The notes beneath the pieces were generated by a model. It saw nothing but the letters and a program-made list of their open reading frames with translations. It was not told the origin of the DNA and searched no databases. This document shows, in pieces, positions 44,356 to 54,629 of a DNA stretch of 64,000 nucleotides; positions within the stretch are counted from its first letter, which is position 1, and each line of letters opens with the position of its first letter. The stretch lies in assembly GCA_000299095.1 (NCBI GenBank), contig CP003809.1, positions 620,001 to 684,000 of the forward strand, written 5' to 3'. Source of the DNA: an alpha proteobacterium HIMB5. GTDB lineage: Bacteria > Pseudomonadota > Alphaproteobacteria > Pelagibacterales > Pelagibacteraceae. Made by a program: the position numbers and the translations under genes.

Positions 44356-45297
44356 ATGGCAGTTAAATTAAACAAAGCTATTAAAATTTCCCAAAAACAT
44401 TTGTTAGGAATCCAAGATTTATCTATTAACGATGTATTACTTATTTTAGATGAAGCTCAGGCATTCATAAAATTAAATAGAAGTAAAAATAAAAAAATTG
44501 ATATTCTAAGAGGAAAAACTCAAATTAACCTATTTTTTGAACCATCTACGAGAACACAAAGTTCATTTGAACTTGCAGGAAAGAGATTGGGTGCAGATGT
44601 CATGTCAATGAACATTGGAAACTCTGCAATTAAAAAAGGTGAAACACTTATAGATACTGCAATGACATTAAATGCAATGCATCCTGATTTAATTGTCATT
44701 AGACATCAAGACTCAGGTGCATGCAATCTGCTTTCTCAAAAAGTGAATTGTGCTGTACTGAATGCTGGTGATGGTAGAAGAGAACATCCTACTCAGGCTT
44801 TGCTAGATGCCTTAACAATAATCGATAGAAAGAAAAAAATAGAAGGTTTAAAAATAGCTATTTGTGGAGACATACTTCATTCTAGAGTAGCAAGATCAAA
44901 TATTTATTTATTAAACATGTTGGGAGCTGAGGTAAATATAATTGCTCCAACAAATTTAATGCCAAAATCAATAGATAAATTTGGTGTCAACACTTTCACA
45001 GATATGAAAAAAGGTGTGAAAGATTGTGATATAGTGATGATGCTTAGATTACAAAATGAGAGAATGTCTAGTTCGTTTCTAGCTTCAAATAGAGAATACT
45101 ATGAATATTATGGTTTAACTCCAGATAAATTGGAATATGCAAAAGATGATGCTCTAATTATGCATCCTGGTCCTATGAACAGAGGAATTGAGATCGACAC
45201 TAAGTTAGCAGATGACATTAATAAAAGCGTTATCAAAGAACAAGTAGAATTAGGAGTGGCTGTAAGGATGGCTTGCTTAAAATTATTTTGTGAATAG
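44356..45297 (+). CDS. pyrB: Aspartate carbamoyltransferase, catalytic subunit
   Basis: 313 residues from ATG. It forms carbamoyl aspartate in pyrimidine synthesis. The carbamoyl phosphate motif is [20 protein letters not shown] (about 54-73). The [13 protein letters not shown] stretch and the C-terminal [12 protein letters not shown] are conserved. A TTG three codons upstream is also in frame but a less likely start. No regulatory pyrI gene is present. The stop is immediately followed by the pyrC-like ATG, so subunit stoichiometry may be coupled. Confidence 0.97.
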   Translation: MAVKLNKAIKISQKHLLGIQDLSINDVLLILDEAQAFIKLNRSKNKKIDILRGKTQINLFFEPSTRTQSSFELAGKRLGADVMSMNIGNSAIKKGETLIDTAMTLNAMHPDLIVIRHQDSGACNLLSQKVNCAVLNAGDGRREHPTQALLDALTIIDRKKKIEGLKIAICGDILHSRVARSNIYLLNMLGAEVNIIAPTNLMPKSIDKFGVNTFTDMKKGVKDCDIVMMLRLQNERMSSSFLASNREYYEYYGLTPDKLEYAKDDALIMHPGPMNRGIEIDTKLADDINKSVIKEQVELGVAVRMACLKLFCE

Positions 45298-46584
45298 ATG
45301 AAAAAAAAATACTTTATAAATGCAAATATAATTGACCCTAAAAATTCAATTAATGAGAATGGAGGTTTAATTATAAATGAAGAAGGCAAAATTGAAGCGA
45401 TTGGAAAAAAAGTAAATACAAATAATTTACCTTCAAGGGAAAAACCTATTGATTTAAAAGGTAAGTACATTCTTCCTGGCTTAGTTGACATGCGAGTTTT
45501 TGTTGGAGAGCCTGGTTATGAATATAAAGAGAATTTCAGAACTCTAAGTGAAGCTGCATTAGCAGGCGGTGTTACATCGGTGGTAACCATGCCAAATACT
45601 AATCCTGTAATAGATGATGTTTCAATTGTTGATTTTTTAAAAAGAAGAGGAAGAGACAAATCAAAAATTAATATTTTCCCATGTGCATCCTTAACTGAAA
45701 ATCTTGAAGGAAAAATTATGACTGAATTTGGTTTATTACAAAGTAAGGGAATTATCGCATTTACAGATGGATTAAAAACCATTCAGAATACCAGATTGAT
45801 GACAAGAATTATGAATTCTGCTTTTGATCTTGATAGTTTGATTATGCAACATGCAGAAGATTATGAGTTATCAAAAAATGGAATGATGAATTCAGGTATA
45901 ATAGCTACTAAATTAGGGTTATCTGGAATACCCGCGGTAGCTGAAAAAATCATCATTGAAAGAGATCTTACACTGCTGGAGACAATAAAATGCAGATATC
46001 ATATCTCACAATTATCATCCTCAAGATCAGTTCAAACAATTAGAGAAAGGAAAGATAAAGTTAAATTTACCTCAGGTGTATCAATTAACAATTTATCATT
46101 AAACGAAAATGATATTGGAGATTTTAGAACTTTTTTGAAATTATCACCTCCCCTGAGAACTGAAGAAGATAGATTATCTCTAGTTCAAGCAGTTAAAGAT
46201 GAAATAGTTGATGTTATAGTTTCAGATCATAAACCAGAAGATGAAGAGTCAAAAAGACTTACATTCAGTCAAGCGGCGACGGGTGCATCAGGCATTGAAA
46301 CTTTATTATCCCTTTGCTTAGAACTTTATCATAATGGGTCTGTAAAATTAGAAACCATTGTAAAAACATTAACATCAAATCCAGCTAAAATTTTGAAAAT
46401 TAATAAAGGAAATTTATCAATCGGCAATGACGCAGATTTTTGTATAGTCGATATTGATAAACCGTGGATTGTAAAAAAAGAAAATTTAATATCTAAATCA
46501 AAAAATACTGCAATTGAAGGTAAAAAACTTCAAGGTAAAGTCACTAATACATTTGTAAATGGAGTAGAATTATTTAAGTTATAA
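45298..46584 (+). CDS. pyrC: Dihydroorotase-like protein, probably non-catalytic (PyrC' type)
   Basis: 428 residues of class I dihydroorotase fold. The metal-binding HxH of active enzymes is replaced: residues 64-72 read DMRVFVGEP, with Met65 and Val67 where His residues are expected. The SDHxPHD motif reads SDHKPEDEE. Other parts are family-like, such as VTSVVTMPNTNPVIDDVSIV and GIETLLSLCLELYHNG. As with the PyrC' partners of PyrB in other proteobacteria, it may be structural, with the active dihydroorotase elsewhere. It is directly adjacent to pyrB. Confidence 0.9.
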   Translation: MKKKYFINANIIDPKNSINENGGLIINEEGKIEAIGKKVNTNNLPSREKPIDLKGKYILPGLVDMRVFVGEPGYEYKENFRTLSEAALAGGVTSVVTMPNTNPVIDDVSIVDFLKRRGRDKSKINIFPCASLTENLEGKIMTEFGLLQSKGIIAFTDGLKTIQNTRLMTRIMNSAFDLDSLIMQHAEDYELSKNGMMNSGIIATKLGLSGIPAVAEKIIIERDLTLLETIKCRYHISQLSSSRSVQTIRERKDKVKFTSGVSINNLSLNENDIGDFRTFLKLSPPLRTEEDRLSLVQAVKDEIVDVIVSDHKPEDEESKRLTFSQAATGASGIETLLSLCLELYHNGSVKLETIVKTLTSNPAKILKINKGNLSIGNDADFCIVDIDKPWIVKKENLISKSKNTAIEGKKLQGKVTNTFVNGVELFKL

Positions 46585-46587
46585 GAA

Positions 46588-47166
46588 ATGGATTATCTTA
46601 TAATTGGAATTTTATCTTATCTTTTAGGATCAATACCTTTTGGGTATTTATTAACTAAATTTTTTTTAAAAAAAGATATTAGAGATGTTGGTTCAGGAAA
46701 TATTGGAGCTACCAACGCTTTAAGATCTGGCAATAAGTTGATTGGATACCTAACTTTAGTCTTTGATATTGGAAAAGCTGTAATTCCAGTTTTATTTGTA
46801 AAAATAAATTATCCTGAATTAATTTTTCTTTCATCATTGTGTGCTTTTTTAGGTCATGTTTTTCCTTTATGGCTTAAGTTTAAAGGTGGAAAAGGTGTAG
46901 CAACTTATTTGGGCATCTTATTTGTAATAAATATATCTTATGGGATAATATTTATAACAATATGGTTATTTATTTATTTCTTATCAAAATATTCTTCATT
47001 ATCATCTATTTTAGCTACTTTATCTATTCCAATATTTTTAGTAATTAGTAAGAATTTTTCTGAAGTATCTTTTTTTGTAATTATGTTCGTATTAATTTTT
47101 TTCACTCACAGAGAAAATATAAAACGCCTTAAAAACAAAGAAGAAAAAGAGACAAAAATTTATTAA
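46588..47166 (+). CDS. plsY: Glycerol-3-phosphate acyltransferase PlsY
   Basis: 192 residues with about five membrane segments. It acylates glycerol 3-phosphate with acyl-phosphate from PlsX (encoded at 8002). Motifs are SYLLGSIPFGYLLTKFFL, RDVGSGNIGATNALRSGNK, FLGHVFPLWLKFKGGKGVAT and THRENIKRLKNKEE. It is placed 3 nt after the pyrC-like gene. The dprA gene that often follows plsY is absent; topA comes next after 37 bp. Confidence 0.96.
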   Translation: MDYLIIGILSYLLGSIPFGYLLTKFFLKKDIRDVGSGNIGATNALRSGNKLIGYLTLVFDIGKAVIPVLFVKINYPELIFLSSLCAFLGHVFPLWLKFKGGKGVATYLGILFVINISYGIIFITIWLFIYFLSKYSSLSSILATLSIPIFLVISKNFSEVSFFVIMFVLIFFTHRENIKRLKNKEEKETKIY

Positions 47167-47203
47167 ATTGACTAAAAAAACCTTTTATGTAGTTTGTTAG
47201 ATT

Positions 47204-49780
47204 ATGAATCTGGTTATCGTAGAAAGTCCAGCAAAAGCTAAAACAATTAATAAATATTTAGGAGATAATTATACTGTTTTAGCTAGTTATGGTCATATAA
47301 GAGATCTTCCTTCAAAAAATGGATCTGTGGACCCTGAACAAAATTTTAGAATGGAATGGGAAGTTGATAGCTTTTCAAAAAAATACTTAAAAGAAATTAC
47401 AGATGTTGCAAAAGAGTCATCAAAAATTATTCTTGCAACTGACCCTGACCGTGAAGGAGAAGCTATAGCTTGGCATGTAAAAGAATATTTAAATGATAAG
47501 AAATTATTAAAAGATAAAGAAATTGAAAGAGTTGTATTCAACGAAATTACAAAAAAAGCTGTAATTCATGGAATTGAGAATCCAAGACAAATAGAACCAT
47601 TACTTGTTGATGCATACATGGCTAGAAGGGCTTTAGATTATCTAGTTGGGTTCAACATATCACCTATTCTATGGACAAAATTACCAGGGTCTAAATCTGC
47701 TGGACGTGTACAATCTGTTGCACTCAAACTTATAACTGAAAGAGAACACGAAATTGAGTCATTCAATCCTGAGGAATTTTGGACACTGAGTATTAAATTT
47801 AACGATAATAATAACAATTCAATAACATCTAGTATTTCTCAATTAGATGGAGAAAAAATTGAAAAATTTTCTTTTAGAAATAAAGATGAAATTAACAAAG
47901 CCATAGAAAATATCAAAAATAAAAAATTTTCAATAACTGATATTTCAAGCAAGGTAGTAAGTAGAAATCCTTCTGGACCTTTTACAACATCAACATTACA
48001 ACAGACTGCCTCTAGTAGACTTGGTTTTGGGGCTTCAAGAACAATGCAAATTGCTCAAAAATTATATCAAGGAATTGAAATTGAAGGTGAGACAGTAGGT
48101 TTAATCACTTATATGAGAACAGATGGAACAAATTTATCTGTAGATGCAGTTAAATCATTTAGAGATTATATAGAAAGTGATTTAGGTAAAGAATATTTGC
48201 CAGAAAATCCATTAAACTACTCAGGTAAAAAAGCAAAAAATGCTCAAGAAGCACATGAGGCTATAAGACCGACTGAAATTAATAGAACACCTTCTTCAAT
48301 TAAAAAATATTTAAGTACTGACCAAATAAAATTGTATGATTTAATTTGGAGCAGAGCTTTATCATCTCAAATGGAATCGGCTAAATTTGATAGAAATACA
48401 ATAACAATAAATTCTGATGACAGTAAAACTATTTGTAAATCTAGTGGATCAGTACTCAAATTTGATGGCTTTTTAAAAATATATTCATCTCAGTCAAAAG
48501 ATGATGACGAAGATATTTTACCTCAAATGTCAAAGGGACCAATTAATATTGAAGCATTAATCGATGAACAACATTATACACAGCCACCACCTAGATATTC
48601 AGAAGCTAGTTTAGTTAAAAAATTAGAGGAGTTAGGCATAGGTAGACCATCAACTTATGCTAGTATAATTTCGACTATTGCAAATAGAGGATATGCGGAA
48701 ATAACTAATAAAAGATTTTTTCCGACAGATAGAGGGAAATTGATCTCAGCTTTTTTAGAAAAATTGTTTTCAAAATATGTTGATTATAATTTTACTGCAG
48801 GATTAGAGGATCAATTAGATGAAATAACTTCAGGTAAAGAAAGTTGGATTAAAGTTTTGGAAATGTTTTGGAAAGATTTTAATAATAATGTGTCTGAAGT
48901 TAAAGAAAAAAGAACTAGAGAAGTCTTAGACCTTCTCAATGATAGTTTGGGTGAATTAATTTTTGAAAAAAATAATGATGGAAAAATAGATAGAAATTGT
49001 AAATTATGCAACGAAGGAACTCTTAGTTTAAAAAATAGCTTTAGAGGTGGTGCTTTTATTGGTTGTTCAAATTATCCTGATTGTAAGTATACGAGACCAT
49101 TATCAAAAGCAAAAGCAGCTGCACAAGCACAACTCGCAGAGCCTAAGTTTATTGGAAAACATGATAATGGAAACGATATTTATCTTAAAAATGGAAGATT
49201 TGGTCCCTACTTGCAGTATGAAATCAATCCTGAAGATATAGAAGAAAAAACTTCAAAAAAAAGAAAGACAAAAAAAAAGAAAGATGAAAACGAAAATTTA
49301 AAAAATGTTTCAATACCTAAGGGTATTGATTTAAAAGATGTAGATTTAGATAAAGCAAAGTTTTTATGTTCATTACCAAAAAATTTAGGAGTAAATCCAG
49401 ATAATCAAAAGGATATTTTGTTAAATACTGGTCGTTATGGTCCTTATTTAAAATGCGATAATAAATCTGCAAGAATTGAAAATATTGACGAGATTTTTTC
49501 AATTGGATTAAATAGAGCAATAACATTAATTGCTGAAGCTAAACCTGGAAGAATGTCTTCATCTATAATTAAAGATTTAGGAGAACATCCAGAAGATAAA
49601 AAACCTGTAAGAATAATGAAAGGTCAATATGGACCTTACATAAAATATAAATCATTAAATGCAACTATTCCTGAGGAAAAAGATCCTGCTGAACTAACAA
49701 TGGAAGAGGCATTAATATTAATTGAGAAAAGAAAAGAATACGATAAAAATAAGAAATCAAAAAAAAGGAAATCAAAATGA
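47204..49780 (+). CDS. topA: DNA topoisomerase I
   Basis: 858 residues. A type IA topoisomerase that relaxes negative supercoils. The TOPRIM domain starts NLVIVESPAKAKTINKYLGD and has ATDPDREGEAIAWHVKEYL. The active tyrosine is in GLITYMRTDGTNLS. Only one zinc finger is seen (CKLC..CSNYPDC, about 602-625). Three C-terminal repeats follow: KNGRFGPYLQYE, NTGRYGPYLKCD and MKGQYGPYIKYK. A basic KKSKKRKSK tail ends the protein. It overlaps ridA by 4 bp. Confidence 0.98.
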   Translation: MNLVIVESPAKAKTINKYLGDNYTVLASYGHIRDLPSKNGSVDPEQNFRMEWEVDSFSKKYLKEITDVAKESSKIILATDPDREGEAIAWHVKEYLNDKKLLKDKEIERVVFNEITKKAVIHGIENPRQIEPLLVDAYMARRALDYLVGFNISPILWTKLPGSKSAGRVQSVALKLITEREHEIESFNPEEFWTLSIKFNDNNNNSITSSISQLDGEKIEKFSFRNKDEINKAIENIKNKKFSITDISSKVVSRNPSGPFTTSTLQQTASSRLGFGASRTMQIAQKLYQGIEIEGETVGLITYMRTDGTNLSVDAVKSFRDYIESDLGKEYLPENPLNYSGKKAKNAQEAHEAIRPTEINRTPSSIKKYLSTDQIKLYDLIWSRALSSQMESAKFDRNTITINSDDSKTICKSSGSVLKFDGFLKIYSSQSKDDDEDILPQMSKGPINIEALIDEQHYTQPPPRYSEASLVKKLEELGIGRPSTYASIISTIANRGYAEITNKRFFPTDRGKLISAFLEKLFSKYVDYNFTAGLEDQLDEITSGKESWIKVLEMFWKDFNNNVSEVKEKRTREVLDLLNDSLGELIFEKNNDGKIDRNCKLCNEGTLSLKNSFRGGAFIGCSNYPDCKYTRPLSKAKAAAQAQLAEPKFIGKHDNGNDIYLKNGRFGPYLQYEINPEDIEEKTSKKRKTKKKKDENENLKNVSIPKGIDLKDVDLDKAKFLCSLPKNLGVNPDNQKDILLNTGRYGPYLKCDNKSARIENIDEIFSIGLNRAITLIAEAKPGRMSSSIIKDLGEHPEDKKPVRIMKGQYGPYIKYKSLNATIPEEKDPAELTMEEALILIEKRKEYDKNKKSKKRKSK

Positions 49781-50238
49781 GTTATGAAGAAAACATAAAG
49801 AAATTAGATTTAAAATTACCTAATGCAGCAGATCCAGTTGGTTCTTACATAGCTGCAAAAATAGTTAACAAATTACTTTACATATCGGGACAAATTTCAA
49901 TATCAGAAAATGGTGAGTTAATTAAAGGCAAATTAGGATCTGATTTAAAAGTAGATGATGGTTATAAGGCTGCTGAAAGATGTGCTTTAAGTATAATTGC
50001 ACAAGCCAAAAAAGCATGCAATGATGACTTATCTAAAATCAAATCTTGTGTAAAGCTTACGGGATTTGTTAATTCAACGGATGATTTTACTGATCAACCT
50101 AAGGTTATCAACGGTGCTTCTGATTTAATTGCTAAAGTTTTTGGTGAAGCAGGTATGCATACAAGAGCAGCAGTCAGCACAAATAGCTTACCTTTAGGTG
50201 TCGCTGTTGAGGTTGATGCAATATTTGAGATAAATTAA
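49777..50238 (+). CDS. RidA/YjgF/Rid-family enamine deaminase
   Basis: 153 residues. The Rid family hydrolyses reactive enamine/imine intermediates made by PLP enzymes. The visible motif set is KLLYISGQISISENGELIKG, CVKLTGFVNSTDDFTDQPKV and AGMHTRAAVSTNSLPLGVAV with the conserved Arg near the end. The longer N-terminus makes it the type sometimes annotated as a YjgF relative rather than archetypal RidA. It is coupled to topA by ATGA. Confidence 0.9.
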   Translation: MSYEENIKKLDLKLPNAADPVGSYIAAKIVNKLLYISGQISISENGELIKGKLGSDLKVDDGYKAAERCALSIIAQAKKACNDDLSKIKSCVKLTGFVNSTDDFTDQPKVINGASDLIAKVFGEAGMHTRAAVSTNSLPLGVAVEVDAIFEIN

Positions 50239-51533
50239 CGTCCAATACCAAAATATTTTACACCTTGTTTCTTCATCTTATCAGGTGAATAGATATTTCT
50301 CATGTCATAGACTGTTAATTTCTTTCTATTTGATAATGATTTAAAATTAATTGATTTGAAATCATTCCATTCAGTATGGATAATTGTTAGGTCTGATTTT
50401 TTAATTGCTGACTTAAAGTCTTTTTCAAATTTAACATTATTAACTTTTTTAAACTCTCTTTTTTCTCCAGTTGGATCATAATAAGTTATTATGGCGCCTT
50501 TTTTTGATAAAGCTGGTATCATAGAAAGACTAGAAGAATCTCTCATATCATCTGTATTAGCTTTAAAAGTGACACCTAAAAATAAAATTTTCTTATTTTT
50601 AATTTTTTTATTTAAAATTTTGTTTACACGATTAAGTAATAAAATTGATCTTTTTTCATTCGATTTGATAACAGATTTAATTACAGATAAATTTGTTTTA
50701 AATTTATCAGCAGTAGATGTTATTGCCTTAGTATCTTTAGGAAAACAAGAACCTCCGTATGCTGGACCAGCTCTTAAAAATCGCCCACCAATTCTCTTAT
50801 CTAAACCTATTCCTATTGATATATCTTCAACATTTATACCAGTTTGCTCACAAAGATTTGCAATTTCATTTATAAAAGTTATTTTTGTAGCCAAAAAAGC
50901 ATTAGCTGCATACTTAATTAGTTCAGCAGCTCTACGAGATGTGTGAACATAACTTGCACCTTTTGAGATTAGAGGTGCATAAAGATTTTTCATAATTTGA
51001 TTAGATTTTTTGTCATCAGTCCCAATCACAACTCTATCAGGGTATGTAAAATCTCTAATAGCCTCTCCTTCTCTCAAAAATTCTGGATTTGAAACAACTG
51101 AAAATTTATTTTTTGAAATTTTTTTAGATATAATTTTTTCTATTTCATCCCCTGTTGTAACTGGAACAGTTGATTTAGTGATAATTATTTTAAATTTATT
51201 TATTGAGGAAGCAATTTCTTTAGCAGCATTATATATTTGAGTTAAGTCTGCACTACTGCCACCTTTTTTTGTTGGTGTACCGACGCAAATAAATATTATG
51301 TCAGATTTTTTTATAGATTCTTTTAAATTAGTTGAAAATGAAAGTCTTTTATTTTTATAATTTTTAATTACAAGTTCCTCCAATCCTGGTTCATAAATTG
51401 GAATTATTCCTTTTTTTAAATTTTCTATTTTCTTTAGGTCTTTGTCTACGCAGATAACATCATTTCCTAAATCAGAAAAACATACACCACTTACTAAGCC
51501 AACATAACCAGTTCCTATCATGCAAAGTTTCAT
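50235..51533 (-). CDS. ugd: UDP-glucose 6-dehydrogenase
   Basis: 432 residues from the ATG at 51533. It oxidises UDP-glucose to UDP-glucuronate for surface polysaccharides. The NAD fold starts KLCMIGTGYVGLVSGVCFSD. VSNPEFLREGEAIRDFTYPD follows, and the catalytic Cys is in GPAYGGSCFPKDTKAI. The C-terminal domain has LGVTFKANTDDMRDSSSL. The frame is open 17 codons further upstream into galU, but the family start and ATGA overlap favour 51533. Its substrate is made by the adjacent galU. Confidence 0.96.
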   Translation of the reverse strand: MKLCMIGTGYVGLVSGVCFSDLGNDVICVDKDLKKIENLKKGIIPIYEPGLEELVIKNYKNKRLSFSTNLKESIKKSDIIFICVGTPTKKGGSSADLTQIYNAAKEIASSINKFKIIITKSTVPVTTGDEIEKIISKKISKNKFSVVSNPEFLREGEAIRDFTYPDRVVIGTDDKKSNQIMKNLYAPLISKGASYVHTSRRAAELIKYAANAFLATKITFINEIANLCEQTGINVEDISIGIGLDKRIGGRFLRAGPAYGGSCFPKDTKAITSTADKFKTNLSVIKSVIKSNEKRSILLLNRVNKILNKKIKNKKILFLGVTFKANTDDMRDSSSLSMIPALSKKGAIITYYDPTGEKREFKKVNNVKFEKDFKSAIKKSDLTIIHTEWNDFKSINFKSLSNRKKLTVYDMRNIYSPDKMKKQGVKYFGIGR

Positions 51534-52345
51534 AGTTTTGATATTTCTAAAGTTGAATTGATATAACCATGTAAAGTACCACAATCAAGATACTTTCCTT
51601 TAAAATTGTGAGCAACAAATAGATTATTTTTTTTTATTAAGTTTTGAATTGCATCAGTGATATGAATTTCTCCTCCCTTGCCAGGTTTTAAATCTTTAAT
51701 CTCACTAAAAATTTTTTTTGGGAGAATGTATCTGCCTATTACTGCTTTATTGGAAGGTGCATCTTTAATTTTAGGTTTTTCAATCACATCTTCAATTTTA
51801 TAATTATTTTTAGAAAGTTTTTTTGATAGTTTATAAATACCCCATCTTGATACAGTCTTTTTATTTACAGTCATACTAGCCATGACTGAAGATTTATGTT
51901 TTTTGTGAACATTTATCATTTCTTTTGAACAATTATTTTTAATAATTAGATCATCAGGTAGTAGCATCAAAAAATGATTTGATTTGATATGTTTTTTTGT
52001 TTTCATAACAGCATCACCTGTTCCAAGAGGTTTGTTTTGATAAACAAACTTTATCATTTTCTTATATTTTAAAATTTTCTTATATTCTTTCAATATCCTT
52101 ATATCTTTCTTTTTTTTCAAAATTTTTTTATAAAAGGTATCATTGTAGAAATAATCCTTAATCATCTTTTTTTTATCTGAGATAATAAAAATTATCTCTT
52201 TTATACCTGCCTCAAAACATTCATCTAATATATATTCAAGTCCAGGCTTTCCATTAATTGGTAAAAGTTCTTTAGCAAAAACACTTGTTAATGGAAGGAG
52301 TCTGGTTCCTAATCCTGCTAGTGGAATAATTGCTTGTTTAATCAT
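51530..52345 (-). CDS. galU: UTP-glucose-1-phosphate uridylyltransferase
   Basis: 271 residues. It makes UDP-glucose. The nucleotidyltransferase motif is IPLAGLGTRLLPLTSVFAKE, followed by LLPINGKPGLEYILDECFEA. LMLLPDDLIIKNN and the GGEIHITDAIQNLI stretch are also conserved. Together with ugd it gives UDP-glucuronate. It is divergent from panC over 34 A/T-only-rich bases. Confidence 0.96.
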   Translation of the reverse strand: MIKQAIIPLAGLGTRLLPLTSVFAKELLPINGKPGLEYILDECFEAGIKEIIFIISDKKKMIKDYFYNDTFYKKILKKKKDIRILKEYKKILKYKKMIKFVYQNKPLGTGDAVMKTKKHIKSNHFLMLLPDDLIIKNNCSKEMINVHKKHKSSVMASMTVNKKTVSRWGIYKLSKKLSKNNYKIEDVIEKPKIKDAPSNKAVIGRYILPKKIFSEIKDLKPGKGGEIHITDAIQNLIKKNNLFVAHNFKGKYLDCGTLHGYINSTLEISKL

Positions 52346-52379
52346 TTAAATGTTTTACTTATAAAATATTTTATTAAAA

Positions 52380-53192
52380 ATGAAAGTTATATTAAATAAT
52401 ACTCAATTAAAAAAAATCATTAAACTAAATCAAAATATTGGTTTTGTTCCTACAATGGGGAGTCTTCATAAAGGTCATATATCGCTTATTAAAGAAAGTA
52501 AAAAAAAATCAAAAAAAACCTTGGTGAGTATTTTTGTAAATCCTAAACAATTTAATGATAAAAAAGACTTCATAAATTACCCTAGAAATATTAATAAAGA
52601 TAAATCTATATTAAAAAATCTTAAAGTAGATTTTCTGTATTTACCTTCTGCAAAAGAAATTTTTCCAAAATCAAGTAAATTAATAAAAAAGATTAGTAAA
52701 AAAAATCAAATTTTATGTGCAAAATTTCGTAAAGGTCATTTTGAAGGAGTTTTAAATGTTATGGATAGATTAACATATCTAATTAATCCAAGAAATATTT
52801 TTATGGGAGAAAAGGATTATCAACAATTTTATATTGTAAAAAAATATTTAGAAAAGAGATACAAAACAAATGTTATCTTGTGTAAAACGATTAGAGACAA
52901 AAATGGGTTGGCTTTATCAAGTAGAAATAAATTACTTAAAAAATCTGAAATTTTTAAAGCACAAAAAATTGCTAAAAATTTAAGAAAAATTAAATCAAAT
53001 ATAAAAAAAAATTCAAATATTAAAACAGAATTAGAAAATAAAAAAAAAGAATTAGAAGAAAAATTTAGTATTCAAATTCAATATTTAGAATTAAGAAATA
53101 AAATCAATTTAGATTTATCTATAAAAAAACAAAATTCTAAATTATTTGTTGCATACTATTTAAATCGTGTAAGACTTATTGATAATTTTTAA
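52380..53192 (+). CDS. panC: Pantothenate synthetase
   Basis: 270 residues. It ligates pantoate and beta-alanine with ATP. The adenylate-forming motif is GFVPTMGSLHKGHISLIKES (about 21-40), with SIFVNPKQFNDKKDFINYPR following and LRDKNGLALSSRN-like residues in IRDKNGLALSSRNKLL. GEKDYQQFYIVKKY is also typical. The protein is unusually lysine-rich, in keeping with local base composition. PanB is not in the window. Divergent from galU, tail-to-tail with mgtE. Confidence 0.96.
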   Translation: MKVILNNTQLKKIIKLNQNIGFVPTMGSLHKGHISLIKESKKKSKKTLVSIFVNPKQFNDKKDFINYPRNINKDKSILKNLKVDFLYLPSAKEIFPKSSKLIKKISKKNQILCAKFRKGHFEGVLNVMDRLTYLINPRNIFMGEKDYQQFYIVKKYLEKRYKTNVILCKTIRDKNGLALSSRNKLLKKSEIFKAQKIAKNLRKIKSNIKKNSNIKTELENKKKELEEKFSIQIQYLELRNKINLDLSIKKQNSKLFVAYYLNRVRLIDNF

Positions 53193-53194
53193 TT

Positions 53195-54568
53195 TTATAA
53201 GAAATAAGCACCTACACCTAAAAATGAAACAAAACCAATTACATCAGTTATTGTAGTAACAAAAACACTAGATGCTATTGCAGGATCTATATTCATACGT
53301 TTTAAAGTGACTGGTATTAATATTCCAAATAATCCAGCTATAATCATGGTCAACACCATAGATATAGAAATTATAAGAGATAGTTGATTGTCCTGAAACC
53401 ACAATTGAACAATTAATGAACTTATTATTGCAAAAATTATCCCATTCAACACTCCAATATTAAATTCTTTTAGAATATTTTGAGTAAAATTGTTTTTTGT
53501 AAGATCATTTGTTGCTAATGATCTGACAGTTACAGCTAGTGTTTGCATCCCAGCATTACCACCCATAGAAGCGACAATAGGCATTAGAAAAGCTAAAACT
53601 ACCATTTGTTCAATAGTTGCTCCAAACAGACTGATGCACCAAGTAGCTAAAAAAGCAGTAAATAAATTTAACAACAGCCAATTAAATCTTCGTTTAGTTT
53701 TAGTTATTACTCCATCTGTTATTTCTTCATCACCAACACCAGCTAATCTTAACGCGTCCTCTTCAGCCTCTTCTTTTAATACTGTAAGAACATCATCTGA
53801 AGTTATCATTCCAACAAGTTTATCTGTTTTATCAACCACGCATGCAGAATTTAAACTATAATTTTCAAATAAATTACCTACCTCTTCTCTATCCATATCA
53901 ACTGGAACTAAAAAAGGAGAATCAATCATTATAGATGACATTTTTGTATCTCTCGGTGTTCTTAATACTTTTGAAGATGGAACTGTTCCAATTGGTTTAA
54001 AATTTTCGTCAACAATAAATATTTCTAAAAACTCTTCAGGTAAATCTTTATTTTCTCTTAGATAGTCAATAGTTTGTCCTACAGACCAATTACTTGGTAT
54101 TGCAGTAAATTCTCTTTGCATTATTCTTGCAGCACTATCTTCTGGATAGCTTAAGCCTTCTAACAACGCAAAACGATCTTTAGGAGGTAAAGCAGATAAA
54201 ATTGTGTTTTTATCTTTTTCATCAACATTCTCTAAAACCATGATTGCATCATCAGAATCAAGATTTTTTAAAATACTTACAATTGAGTCTGAAGATAAAT
54301 ATTTAATTATTTCTGATTGAACAGACTCATTTAATTCAATAAATACATCAGGATCAATCTTGAAATTATTTAGTTTAATTAAGCTTTCTCTATCATTAAG
54401 ACTTAAATGTTCAATTATATCTGCAGCATCTGCAGGGTGCATCTCTTTGAATGAATTTGTAATAAATAAAGCATCATTATTAACAATTTTGTCGGTAACA
54501 ACTTTTATGTATTCTTTGTTAAACTCAAAATTGACTTTTTTATCTTTTATTTTCTTATTCAAAGTCAT
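53195..54568 (-). CDS. mgtE: Magnesium transporter MgtE
   Basis: 457 residues. A channel-like Mg2+ importer gated by cytosolic Mg2+. The N-terminal helical domain (about 30-140) has FKEMHPADAADIIEHLSLND and LDSDDAIMVLENVDEKD. Two CBS domains follow (about 145-270, including LVGMITSDDVLTVLKEEAEE). Five membrane segments complete it, with the pore motif PIVASMGGNAGMQTLAVTVR. An AAAGG ribosome site precedes the ATG. Divergent from lipB. Confidence 0.96.
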   Translation of the reverse strand: MTLNKKIKDKKVNFEFNKEYIKVVTDKIVNNDALFITNSFKEMHPADAADIIEHLSLNDRESLIKLNNFKIDPDVFIELNESVQSEIIKYLSSDSIVSILKNLDSDDAIMVLENVDEKDKNTILSALPPKDRFALLEGLSYPEDSAARIMQREFTAIPSNWSVGQTIDYLRENKDLPEEFLEIFIVDENFKPIGTVPSSKVLRTPRDTKMSSIMIDSPFLVPVDMDREEVGNLFENYSLNSACVVDKTDKLVGMITSDDVLTVLKEEAEEDALRLAGVGDEEITDGVITKTKRRFNWLLLNLFTAFLATWCISLFGATIEQMVVLAFLMPIVASMGGNAGMQTLAVTVRSLATNDLTKNNFTQNILKEFNIGVLNGIIFAIISSLIVQLWFQDNQLSLIISISMVLTMIIAGLFGILIPVTLKRMNIDPAIASSVFVTTITDVIGFVSFLGVGAYFL

Positions 54569-54629
54569 AATTAAACCTTTTATATTGCATCGATCTTTTA
54601 ATATAAATTAAGAAGATTACAATTTTTAA

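Noticed and set aside
52346..52379. Palindrome ATAAAATATTTTAT between galU and panC as an operator
   Set aside because: It is made only of A and T in a region of nearly only A and T, so chance is a sufficient explanation.
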